Source of the DNA: an uncultured Oscillibacter sp.
Lineage (GTDB): Bacteria > Bacillota > Clostridia > Oscillospirales > Oscillospiraceae
Length of the DNA stretch: 14,661 bases
Assembly (NCBI GenBank): GCA_900550685.1
Contig: URTS01000037.1
Coordinates: 1 to 14,661, forward strand
Reading direction: 5' to 3'
The notes beneath the pieces were generated by a model. That model was given only the letters and a program-made list of their open reading frames with translations, did not search any database and was not told where the DNA came from. Position 1 is the first letter of the stretch. Each line of letters begins with the position of its first letter. A program made the translations under genes and the position numbers. This document shows positions 1-4,988 of this stretch, one piece after another.

Positions 1-843
1 GTGGACTGGTACAACGGCGGCATGGAGCACACCACCCTGCATCTGCTGTACTCCCGGTTCTGGCACAAGTTCCTCTATGACATCGGCGCCGTGCCCACCA
101 AGGAGCCCTACGCCAAGCGCACCAGCCACGGCATGATCCTGGGCGAGGGCGGCGAGAAGATGTCCAAGTCCCGGGGCAACGTGGTGAACCCCAACGACAT
201 CGTGGCTCAGTACGGCGCGGACACCATGCGCCTGTATATCATGTTCGTGGGCGACTTCGAGCAGGCTGCCACCTGGTCCACCGACGCCGTGAAGGGCTCC
301 AAGCGCTTCCTGGACAAGGTGTGGAATCTGGCGGAATCCGCCGCTGACAGCCAGGAGCTGACCCCGGCCAACGAGGCCATCCTCCACAAGACCATCAAGA
401 AGGTCACTGACGATATTGACACCCTGAAGATGAACACCGCCATCGCCGCCATGATGACCGCTGTCAATGAAATGACCGCCAACGGCGTGACAAAGGGCGA
501 CATGGGCATCTTCCTGCGGCTGCTGAATCCCTTTGCCCCCCACATCACCGAGGAGCTGTGGGAGCAGCTGGGGTTTGCTGCCCAGGCCGGGAAGATGTGC
601 TGCCAGGCGGAGTGGCCCGTGTATGATGCCAGCAAGACCGTGGCTTCCTCCGTGGAGATGGCCATTCAGGTCAACGGCAAGATGAAGGGTACCGTCACCA
701 TGCCCGTGGACAGCGACGAGGAGGCCGTGAAGGCCGCCGCCCTCACGGTGGACAAGGTACAGAAGGCCACCGAGGGGATGCAGATCGTCAAGACCATCCT
801 GGTGAAGAACCGGCTCATCAACCTGATCGTAAAGCCCCAGTAA
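1..843 (+). CDS. leuS: Leucyl-tRNA synthetase, C-terminal part (gene cut by window start)
   Basis: This is the 3' third of a class I leucyl-tRNA synthetase, which charges tRNA-Leu with leucine in the cytoplasm. The frame is open at base 1 and the first codon (GTG) is an internal Val, so the true start lies outside the window. About 280 residues remain of a protein usually 800-860 long. The opening DWYNGGMEHTTLHLLYSRFW block and the ATP-binding loop KMSKS (residues 53-57, bases 157-171, in GEKMSKSRGN) are diagnostic of LeuRS. After it come the helical anticodon-binding domain, with NPFAPHITEELWEQLG at about 176-191, and the small C-terminal domain that ends in NRLINLIVKPQ. The editing domain and the HIGH motif would lie upstream, outside the window. 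A strong hairpin follows the TAA stop. Identification is secure; only completeness cannot be judged. Confidence 0.97.
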   Translation: MDWYNGGMEHTTLHLLYSRFWHKFLYDIGAVPTKEPYAKRTSHGMILGEGGEKMSKSRGNVVNPNDIVAQYGADTMRLYIMFVGDFEQAATWSTDAVKGSKRFLDKVWNLAESAADSQELTPANEAILHKTIKKVTDDIDTLKMNTAIAAMMTAVNEMTANGVTKGDMGIFLRLLNPFAPHITEELWEQLGFAAQAGKMCCQAEWPVYDASKTVASSVEMAIQVNGKMKGTVTMPVDSDEEAVKAAALTVDKVQKATEGMQIVKTILVKNRLINLIVKPQ

Positions 844-898
844 CAGGGGAGACCGGAGCCTGTCTGCTGGCAGGGACCAAAGAAAATGACAGACTGCA

Positions 899-941
899 CC
901 CGGCGGGACCTTTCGGTCCCGCCGGGCGACAAACATTTTTT
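899..941 (+). terminator. Hairpin terminator after leuS
   Basis: There is a perfect 12-bp GC-rich stem, CCCGGCGGGACC (899-910) pairing with GGTCCCGCCGGG (915-926), with a TTTC loop. A run of six T (936-941) comes 9 nt after the stem. That spacing is looser than the textbook arrangement, but the stem strength and the position between leuS and the rpsU promoter fit an intrinsic terminator. Confidence 0.75.
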
Positions 942-960
942 CACTTTTTGCAAAAAATCC

Positions 961-989
961 TTGACTTTTGATGGAATATTTCCTATAAT
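961..989 (+). promoter_or_regulatory. Sigma-A promoter of rpsU
   Basis: The -35 is TTGACT (961-966) and the -10 is TATAAT (984-989, perfect consensus), separated by 17 bp. Transcription would start near 996, giving a leader of about 70 nt before rpsU. It is one of the strongest-looking promoters in the window, as expected for a ribosomal protein gene. Confidence 0.85.
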
Positions 990-1001
990 AATGTGCGTTA
1001 A

Positions 1002-1042
1002 GGCTATACGTAGCCCCTAAGCATCCTGGATTGAACCGGATG
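1002..1042 (+). other. Two tandem hairpins in the rpsU leader
   Basis: The first hairpin is GGCTA-TACG-TAGCC (1002-1015). The second has CATCCTGG (1022-1029) pairing with CCGGATG (1036-1042), with one bulged T and an ATTGAA loop. Both fall between the predicted transcription start and the ribosome site at about 1046-1056. The pairing is seen in the sequence; a regulatory role is only inferred. Confidence 0.4.
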
Positions 1043-1064
1043 TCTCGGAGGGAGGGAAATATAA

Positions 1065-1247
1065 ATGTCGGAAGTCCGTGTAAGAGAAAACGAGTCTTTG
1101 GAGAGCGCCCTGAAGCGTTTTAAGCGCAGCTGTGCTAAGGCAGGCGTGATCGCCGAGGTTCGCAAGAGAGAGCATTATGAGAGCCCCAGCGTGAAGCGCC
1201 GCAAGAAGTCTGAGGCCGCTCGCAAGAACAAGAAGCGTTTCTACTAA
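1065..1247 (+). CDS. rpsU: Small ribosomal subunit protein bS21
   Basis: This encodes a 60-residue, very basic protein of the bS21 family, a component of the 30S platform near the anti-Shine-Dalgarno region of 16S rRNA that helps mRNA binding during initiation. The family signature is clear: SEVRVRENESLESALKRFKRSC near the N-terminus, then a Lys/Arg-rich tail (VKRRKKSEAARKNKKRFY). The length matches the usual 57-71 residues. A strong GGAGGGAGGG ribosome site lies 8-10 nt upstream of the ATG. The gene has its own near-consensus promoter and its own terminator, so it appears to be a single-gene transcript between leuS and the convergent gene at 1287-2057. Confidence 0.97.
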   Translation: MSEVRVRENESLESALKRFKRSCAKAGVIAEVRKREHYESPSVKRRKKSEAARKNKKRFY

Positions 1248-1252
1248 GAAAC

Positions 1253-1288
1253 AAACGTGCTGTGTCACCGACACAGCACGTTTTCTTT
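1253..1288. terminator. Bidirectional terminator, rpsU / convergent GH18-like gene
   Basis: A perfect 14-bp stem, AAACGTGCTGTGTC (1253-1266) with GACACAGCACGTTT (1270-1283), closes on an ACC loop and runs into TTTTCTTT on the plus strand. On the minus strand the A-rich left flank provides T residues (TTTGTTTCTTAG). The stop codon of the minus-strand gene (1287-1289) overlaps the plus-strand T-tract, so the two convergent genes share the element. Confidence 0.9.
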
Positions 1289-2057
1289 ATATCCGGCGCA
1301 GCAGCTCCGGCGCGATGTCCCGGACCTCCGGCCACTGGAAAAAGGCGGCGGACACCCCCAGCTGCTGTCCCAGCTTCAGCTTTTGGCGGAGGGTCCCGGC
1401 GTCGTCGAAGAGGACGAAGCGGGCCGCGCCCTTTTCCGAATAGGTAAAATATTTCGCGCAGAGGTCTCGGGAGAAGAATACGGCAGGCTGGCGCTCCCGC
1501 AGCAAGGCGGACAGGGCCTCCAGGGTCAGGGTCTCTCCCTGGCCGGTTCGGGCGGGGAGGGAGAAAGACATGGCCAGCCGCTGGATATCCAAAGCCACAT
1601 TCCGGCCCCCGCCATAACGATTGCAGACCTCCCGGAGGTGTTCTTCAAAGCTGCCGCCGGAGACGGCAGTGTTGACGATGACGGTCCGCTGTTCTGTCGA
1701 GGAGGCGTAGGCTTCCGGCAGATAGAGGGCTTTCCGGCCGGCGGTGCACTGCCGTCCCAGACTGGCAGCAAGGTGCCGGAGCGGCTCTGTAGGGGGATTT
1801 TCAAAATCCAGGACCACGCCGCTGTAGCTCCGGCGGCCGCACTCCCGGAGAATGGCCCCGGCCAGGGTTTCCGGCTGTCGGACAGCCGGAGCGTCCTGGT
1901 CGGTGAGGACCAGGAGCCCGCCCCGGGTCTGCACCAGCAGGTTCCGGCTCAGCAGGGAGGAGCCTTCGCCGATCCGGTAGGCGGCGTGGGCCAGCCCCGT
2001 CTGAAAAGCGGCGGCCTCCCGCAGGCTGCCGGGGCTGACCGCCAGATAGATCCGCAT
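1287..2057 (-). CDS. Putative degenerate GH18-like (SleL/YaaH-type) domain protein, function unknown
   Basis: The product is 256 residues with no signal peptide or membrane segment. Two stretches recall glycoside hydrolase family 18 proteins of the spore-lysin SleL/YaaH group. SGVVLDFEN (residues 79-87) sits where the catalytic DGxxxDxE motif lies and keeps the last Asp and the Glu (D84, E86), but has Ser in place of the first Asp and a hydrophobic residue in place of the middle Asp. Near the C-terminus, ARFVLFDDAGTLRQKLKLG followed by LGVSAAFFQWPEV resembles the late barrel strand and helix written as HEVWFEDARS...AK...LRGxxYW. The LysM domains usual for SleL are absent. The start at 2057 is chosen because AAGGGGG (2071-2065) is 7 nt away; an ATG at 2063 is only 1 nt from it. 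Alternatively it may be another TIM-barrel protein. The CDS is secure; the family call is moderate and based on visual similarity. Confidence 0.6.
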   Translation of the reverse strand: MRIYLAVSPGSLREAAAFQTGLAHAAYRIGEGSSLLSRNLLVQTRGGLLVLTDQDAPAVRQPETLAGAILRECGRRSYSGVVLDFENPPTEPLRHLAASLGRQCTAGRKALYLPEAYASSTEQRTVIVNTAVSGGSFEEHLREVCNRYGGGRNVALDIQRLAMSFSLPARTGQGETLTLEALSALLRERQPAVFFSRDLCAKYFTYSEKGAARFVLFDDAGTLRQKLKLGQQLGVSAAFFQWPEVRDIAPELLRRI

Positions 2058-2069
2058 ATCCATTCCCCC

Positions 2070-2098
2070 TTGTGCCGCGGAGCGAACTCTGCTATACT
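2070..2098 (+). promoter_or_regulatory. Promoter of the yqeG-like gene
   Basis: The -35 is TTGTGC (2070-2075), the -10 is TATACT (2093-2098), and the spacer is 17 bp. It overlaps the ribosome site of the divergent minus-strand gene (2065-2071), so the two genes are tightly packed head to head. The ribosome site AAAGGGAGGG (2113-2122) for yqeG follows. Confidence 0.6.
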
Positions 2099-2129
2099 GG
2101 TTTCATTCTATGAAAGGGAGGGACGGCCT

Positions 2130-2644
2130 ATGATACCGGATTTTCTCTTTGACAGCTACCGGGATATCACGCCGGACTTTCTGCAAAAGCAGGGGATCAC
2201 CCTGCTGCTGACGGATCTGGACTATACCCTGGCCCCCAAGGCGGTCCGCCGTCCGGACGGTGCCCTGAGGCCTGGATAGCGGAACTGAAAGCGGCGGGGA
2301 TCACGGTGATGATCGTCTCCAACAACCGCTCCGGCGCACGGGTGACGGAGTTCTGCCAAGACCTGGGCATCGGTTACCAAGGCCATGCCGGAAAGCCCAG
2401 CCCCAAGGGCTTACAGGCTGCCATGGACCGGACCGGGACCGCACCTGCCCACACCGCCATGCTGGGGGATAAGCTGCTGACTGACATGCTGGCGGCCCGC
2501 AGAGCCGGGGTCACGGCCCTGATGGTGGAGCCTCTGGGGGGACCGGTGGGAGTATGGAACCACGTACTACATCTGCTTCAGCGGCCCTTTAAGGCGATGT
2601 GTCCCTGCAAATGCCAAAAAAATCCGGATAAAAACGCAAAATAA
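2130..2644 (+). pseudogene. yqeG: YqeG-family HAD (IIIA-type) phosphatase, split by a frameshift
   Basis: Two adjacent frames together make one YqeG-like protein. The first (ATG 2130, good ribosome site) carries HAD motif I as LLLTDLDYTLAP (Asp29, Asp31) but stops at TAG 2277-2279. The second frame, read from about 2270, continues with WIAELKAAGITVMIVSNNRS (motif II Ser), GKPSPKG (motif III Lys) and MLGDKLLTDMLAARRAG (motif IV). In the family the motif I block is followed by a PxLxxW(x)xEL segment; here PDGALR ends in one frame and WIAEL begins in the other, placing a one-base deletion at about 2268-2272 (AGGCCTGG). Adding one base gives 171 residues, the usual YqeG length (about 172). All catalytic motifs survive, so the lesion is either very recent or a sequencing/assembly error. 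YqeG-type enzymes are presumed small-molecule phosphatases; the substrate is unknown here. Confidence 0.85.
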
Positions 2645-2656
2645 GCGGAAAAATAC

Positions 2657-2685
2657 TTGCAATAACGGATAGAATGGGGTAAAAT
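2657..2685 (+). promoter_or_regulatory. Promoter of efp
   Basis: The -35 is TTGCAA (2657-2662), the -10 is TAAAAT (2680-2685), and the spacer is 17 bp. The predicted start is near 2692, leaving a leader of about 75 nt before the efp ATG. The promoter begins 12 bases after the yqeG stop, so efp need not depend on upstream transcription. Confidence 0.7.
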
Positions 2686-2710
2686 ATCATCGGCCAATTT
2701 TTAGAAGAGT

Positions 2711-2741
2711 GAGAAAATGTCCACTTCACGGTCGTTTTCTC
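2711..2741 (+). other. Hairpin in the efp leader
   Basis: GAGAAAA (2711-2717) pairs with TTTTCTC (2735-2741), extended inward by a U-G and a G-C pair to 9 bp, around a loop of about 13 nt. It lies between the predicted transcription start and the AGGAGG ribosome site (2755-2760). There is no T-tract directly after it, so it is not an ordinary terminator. A leader-regulatory or mRNA-stabilising role is inference. Confidence 0.4.
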
Positions 2742-2768
2742 GTAAAGATTTGTGAGGAGGATTTAACT

Positions 2769-3335
2769 ATGCCTATTTCTGCAGGCGATTTCCGTAAGGG
2801 TGTTGTGTTCGAGATGGACGGCAAGCCCATGCTGGTTGTGGACTTCCAGCACGTCAAACCCGGCAAAGGTGCCGCTTTCGTGCGTACCAAGTACAAGAAC
2901 GTAATGACCGGCGCCATCCGTGAGGAGTCCTTCAACCCCAGTGCCAAGTTTGAAAACGGCACCGTGGAGCGCAAGAACGCCGAGTACAGCTACAACGACG
3001 GCGATCTGTACTACTTCATGGACCCGGAGACCTTCGACATGACCCCGCTGAACAAGGACGTTCTGGGCGACAGCTTCCAGTTCGTCAAGGAGAACACTCC
3101 CTGCACCCTGGTGAGCTATAAGGGCACCGTGTTCGCCGTGGAGGCTCCCAACTTCATGGAGCTGGAAGTCACCGCCACTGAGCCCGGCGTGAAGGGCGAC
3201 ACCGCCACCAACGTCACCAAGCCCGCCACGCTGGAGACCGGCGCCGTCATCAAGGTGCCTCTGTTCATCAACGAGGGCGAGAAGATCCAGGTGGATACCC
3301 GCACCGGCGAGTACCTGGGCCGCGTGAAGGAATAA
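2769..3335 (+). CDS. efp: Translation elongation factor P
   Basis: EF-P binds between the ribosomal P and E sites and relieves stalling at polyproline stretches. The 188-residue product has the family length (about 185) and three beta-barrel domains: an N-terminal KOW-like domain (MPISAGDFRKG...), a middle OB domain with the YNDGDLYYFMDPETFD segment, and a C-terminal OB domain ending VDTRTGEYLGRVKE. The tip loop HVKPGKGAAFVR carries the Lys (Lys33) that is post-translationally modified in many bacteria; the local sequence is close to that of Bacillus subtilis, where the group is 5-aminopentanol. Which modification occurs here cannot be read from this window. The start at 2769 is set by AGGAGG 8 nt upstream; an in-frame ATG-like extension from 2709 would overlap the leader hairpin. 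A terminator follows directly. Confidence 0.98.
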   Translation: MPISAGDFRKGVVFEMDGKPMLVVDFQHVKPGKGAAFVRTKYKNVMTGAIREESFNPSAKFENGTVERKNAEYSYNDGDLYYFMDPETFDMTPLNKDVLGDSFQFVKENTPCTLVSYKGTVFAVEAPNFMELEVTATEPGVKGDTATNVTKPATLETGAVIKVPLFINEGEKIQVDTRTGEYLGRVKE

Positions 3336-3343
3336 AATGCATG

Positions 3344-3373
3344 AAAGGGGGGACTGCCGTCCCCCCTTTATTT
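3344..3373 (+). terminator. Terminator after efp
   Basis: AAAGGGGGGAC (3344-3354) and GTCCCCCCTTT (3359-3369) form an 11-bp perfect stem with a TGCC loop, followed by ATTT. It separates efp from the next gene, although some read-through is possible because I see no strong promoter between 3374 and 3404. Confidence 0.8.
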
Positions 3374-3404
3374 CCCAAACTGATTTTTGAAAGGAGCTAT
3401 TACC

Positions 3405-3851
3405 ATGGAGATCACTGAGAAGGTTGCATATCTGAAGGGCCTGATGGAAGGCATGAAGATCGACACTGAGTCCAACGAGGGCAAGGTCCTGGCCGCTATG
3501 GCCGACATCCTGGAGGACATCGGCCTGGAGCTGGAAGACCTGTGGAACGCACAGGGCGAGCTGGAGGACGGCCTGGACGTTGTCAGCGACGACCTGGAGG
3601 ATGTTGAGGATACCGTGTACGGCGAGGACGAGGATGACGAGTCCTTCGACGACGAGTATTACGAGGACGACGCCGACGAGGATGAGGACTGCTATGCCAC
3701 CACCTGCCCCACCTGCGAGGAGACCATCTATTTCGATGAGTCCGTTCTGGATGACGGTCAGGTGATCTGCCCCAACTGCGGCGAAAAGCTGGAGTTTGAC
3801 CTCTCTTCTCTGGACGAGGAGCCCGAGGACAACGGCGACGATCAGGAGTAA
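3405..3851 (+). CDS. CD1247 N-terminal-domain-like acidic zinc-ribbon protein
   Basis: The product is 148 residues and extremely acidic. Residues 1-70 form a helical, probably coiled segment (EKVAYLKGLMEGM...VLAAMADILEDIG) of the kind found in clostridial proteins named after CD1247. Residues 71-95 are an almost pure Asp/Glu hinge. Residues 101-125 hold two CxxC knuckles, CPTC (101-104) and CPNC (122-125), which should bind one zinc ion. The tail is again acidic. The molecular role of the family is unknown to me. The gene follows efp in the same direction, and from memory that neighbour pair is common in Clostridia, suggesting a link to translation or to RNA. The start at 3405 is fixed by AAGGAG 8 nt upstream (3391-3396); an upstream in-frame ATG at 3387 has no ribosome site. 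Nucleic-acid mimicry by the acidic stretch is possible but speculative. Confidence 0.85.
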   Translation: MEITEKVAYLKGLMEGMKIDTESNEGKVLAAMADILEDIGLELEDLWNAQGELEDGLDVVSDDLEDVEDTVYGEDEDDESFDDEYYEDDADEDEDCYATTCPTCEETIYFDESVLDDGQVICPNCGEKLEFDLSSLDEEPEDNGDDQE

Positions 3852-3864
3852 GCAATAAAATGCA

Positions 3865-3905
3865 GTACACCCCGGCACCACAGGTGCCGGGGTGTGCTTT
3901 TATAT
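3865..3905. terminator. Terminator between the zinc-ribbon gene and coaW
   Basis: A 15-bp stem (3865-3879 with 3883-3897, one G-U pair) built on ACACCCCGGCACC / GGTGCCGGGGTGT closes on an ACA loop and is followed by TTTTATAT. On the minus strand the same stem is followed by TGCATTTTATTG, so it may also stop coaW transcription arriving from the right. Confidence 0.85.
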
Positions 3906-3943
3906 GCGAAAATGGCTGAAACAGCAATTGCTGAAAAGTGGAA

Positions 3944-4783
3944 TTACTTGACGGACTTCTGCCGCAGACTGCACAGCCCCGCACCGATGGCGGTGGCAAA
4001 GGTGGCGTTTTCCGGGATGATGTAGTGAAGTCCGTAGAGCTTTTCAAAGTTCTCAAAATTGGGACCAGCCTGGTCCAGAGTGGTCATGGAGCCGGTGACG
4101 ATCACGGTATCCGCATGGCAGCTTTGGCAGGCCAGCACCGTCATGGTGCCGATGGCCTGAAGCACCAGATTCACCGCGCCGGCAGCCAGGTCGGCAGGGG
4201 TGGCATCCTCGGAAAGACTGCCGAAGTTGGCGGCGGTCATGTCCGGATTCAGGGTGGAGGCCGGGTCCGGGGTAATGTCCTTGATGGTCAGGTCCACGCG
4301 GTTCAGATCTCCCTGGTCCGCCAGCTTCTTGATCTGGCCGAACCGCTCCATGCCCACCAGCTTGTGGCACAGTCCCCCCAGGGTGCCGCCGCCGATGCCG
4401 GAGCCGCACAGATGCCGGACCTCTTTTCCGCTCTCCGCCCACAAAAGAGCCGTGCCGGTGCCCATGGTCACCACCACACCCTGCTTCTGCCCTGACAGGG
4501 CCAGGGCGCCAGTGCCGCTGGCCTGAAACTCATCCACCCGGCAGGTGGGCAGGCCGAATACGTTACCTTCCAAATAGCTGGAGCCCACGCCGGTGAGCAC
4601 CACCCGGCGCACATCGCTCAGGGACAGGTTGTTGCTTTTGAGATAATTGCCGAAGGCTCCGTACAGGCTGGTCACCTGATCCTCTGCCCGGACCCGGAGC
4701 ATGGAGACCACGCTGCCGTCTGTCCGTAGGCCCACGATCTTGGTAGTGGAGCCGCCGATATCAATGCCTAAGATCACATCCAT
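3944..4783 (-). CDS. coaW: Type II pantothenate kinase
   Basis: The 279-residue product belongs to the eukaryotic-like (type II) pantothenate kinases of the ASKHA fold, which phosphorylate pantothenate in the first step of CoA synthesis. The N-terminal phosphate loop GIDIGGSTTKIV, VVLTGVGSSYLEGN, the catalytic Glu85 in RVDEFQASGTGAL, the adenosine loop MGTGTALL, GIGGGTLGGL (129-138), GDLNRVDLTIKDI and MTAANFG all match the Staphylococcus aureus CoaW pattern position by position. The length is near the usual 265-280. S. aureus-type enzymes are known to lack CoA feedback inhibition; whether this one does cannot be told. The start at 4783 has AAAGGA about 8 nt upstream. It is transcribed divergently from pncB, from its own good promoter. 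Confidence 0.95.
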   Translation of the reverse strand: MDVILGIDIGGSTTKIVGLRTDGSVVSMLRVRAEDQVTSLYGAFGNYLKSNNLSLSDVRRVVLTGVGSSYLEGNVFGLPTCRVDEFQASGTGALALSGQKQGVVVTMGTGTALLWAESGKEVRHLCGSGIGGGTLGGLCHKLVGMERFGQIKKLADQGDLNRVDLTIKDITPDPASTLNPDMTAANFGSLSEDATPADLAAGAVNLVLQAIGTMTVLACQSCHADTVIVTGSMTTLDQAGPNFENFEKLYGLHYIIPENATFATAIGAGLCSLRQKSVK

Positions 4784-4848
4784 GGCTGATTTCCTTTCGC
4801 TGATCCGGCTGTATCTGCCGATTTCCAGATACCGGATACTCTTTTTGT

Positions 4849-4877
4849 ATGATAGGGGAGCGGGGGCGGCTTGTCAA
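4849..4877 (-). promoter_or_regulatory. Promoter of coaW
   Basis: On the minus strand the -35 is TTGACA (4877-4872, perfect consensus), the spacer is 17 bp and very C-rich, and the -10 is TATCAT (4854-4849). The predicted leader is about 60 nt. It is separated from the divergent pncB promoter by 30 bp. Confidence 0.8.
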
Positions 4878-4907
4878 TGTTTATTTCCGTAAATTCGGAT
4901 AAAAGAA

Positions 4908-4936
4908 TTGCTTTCGCGGCAGGGGAAGGCTATAAT
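4908..4936 (+). promoter_or_regulatory. Promoter of pncB
   Basis: The -35 is TTGCTT (4908-4913) and the -10 is TATAAT (4931-4936, perfect consensus), with a 17-bp spacer. The leader of about 45 nt contains a small 5-bp hairpin, TGCGG/CCGCA (4948-4952 and 4960-4964), just before the AAGGAG ribosome site at 4976-4981. No known NAD-riboswitch or NiaR operator was recognised. Confidence 0.8.
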
Positions 4937-4988
4937 ACTAGGTATCTTGCGGTATTTTTCCGCATTGGGAAGAAAAAGGAGAACGACA

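Noticed and set aside
1257..2279. A plus-strand open frame covering the complement of the GH18-like gene and running into yqeG
   Set aside because: It begins in the rpsU terminator and has no ribosome site; only its last about 50 codons, from ATG 2130, are the real yqeG start.
2230..2280. Programmed -1 frameshifting in yqeG
   Set aside because: No X XXY YYZ slippery heptamer in the zero frame and no clear downstream stimulatory hairpin; YqeG proteins are otherwise encoded in one frame.
2709..2768. A 20-residue N-terminal extension of EF-P read from an upstream in-frame start
   Set aside because: The AGGAGG at 2755-2760 lies inside it, correctly spaced for ATG 2769, and the normal EF-P N-terminus starts there. 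The extension also covers the leader hairpin.
3922..3933. Perfect palindrome CAGCAATTGCTG after the coaW stop, with a TTT tail on the minus strand
   Set aside because: As a hairpin it has only 4 pairs around AATT, too weak for a terminator; the stronger hairpin at 3865-3897 is the better candidate.
4908..4988. A 27-residue extension of PncB upstream of 4989
   Set aside because: It runs through the -35 and -10 boxes and has no ribosome site.
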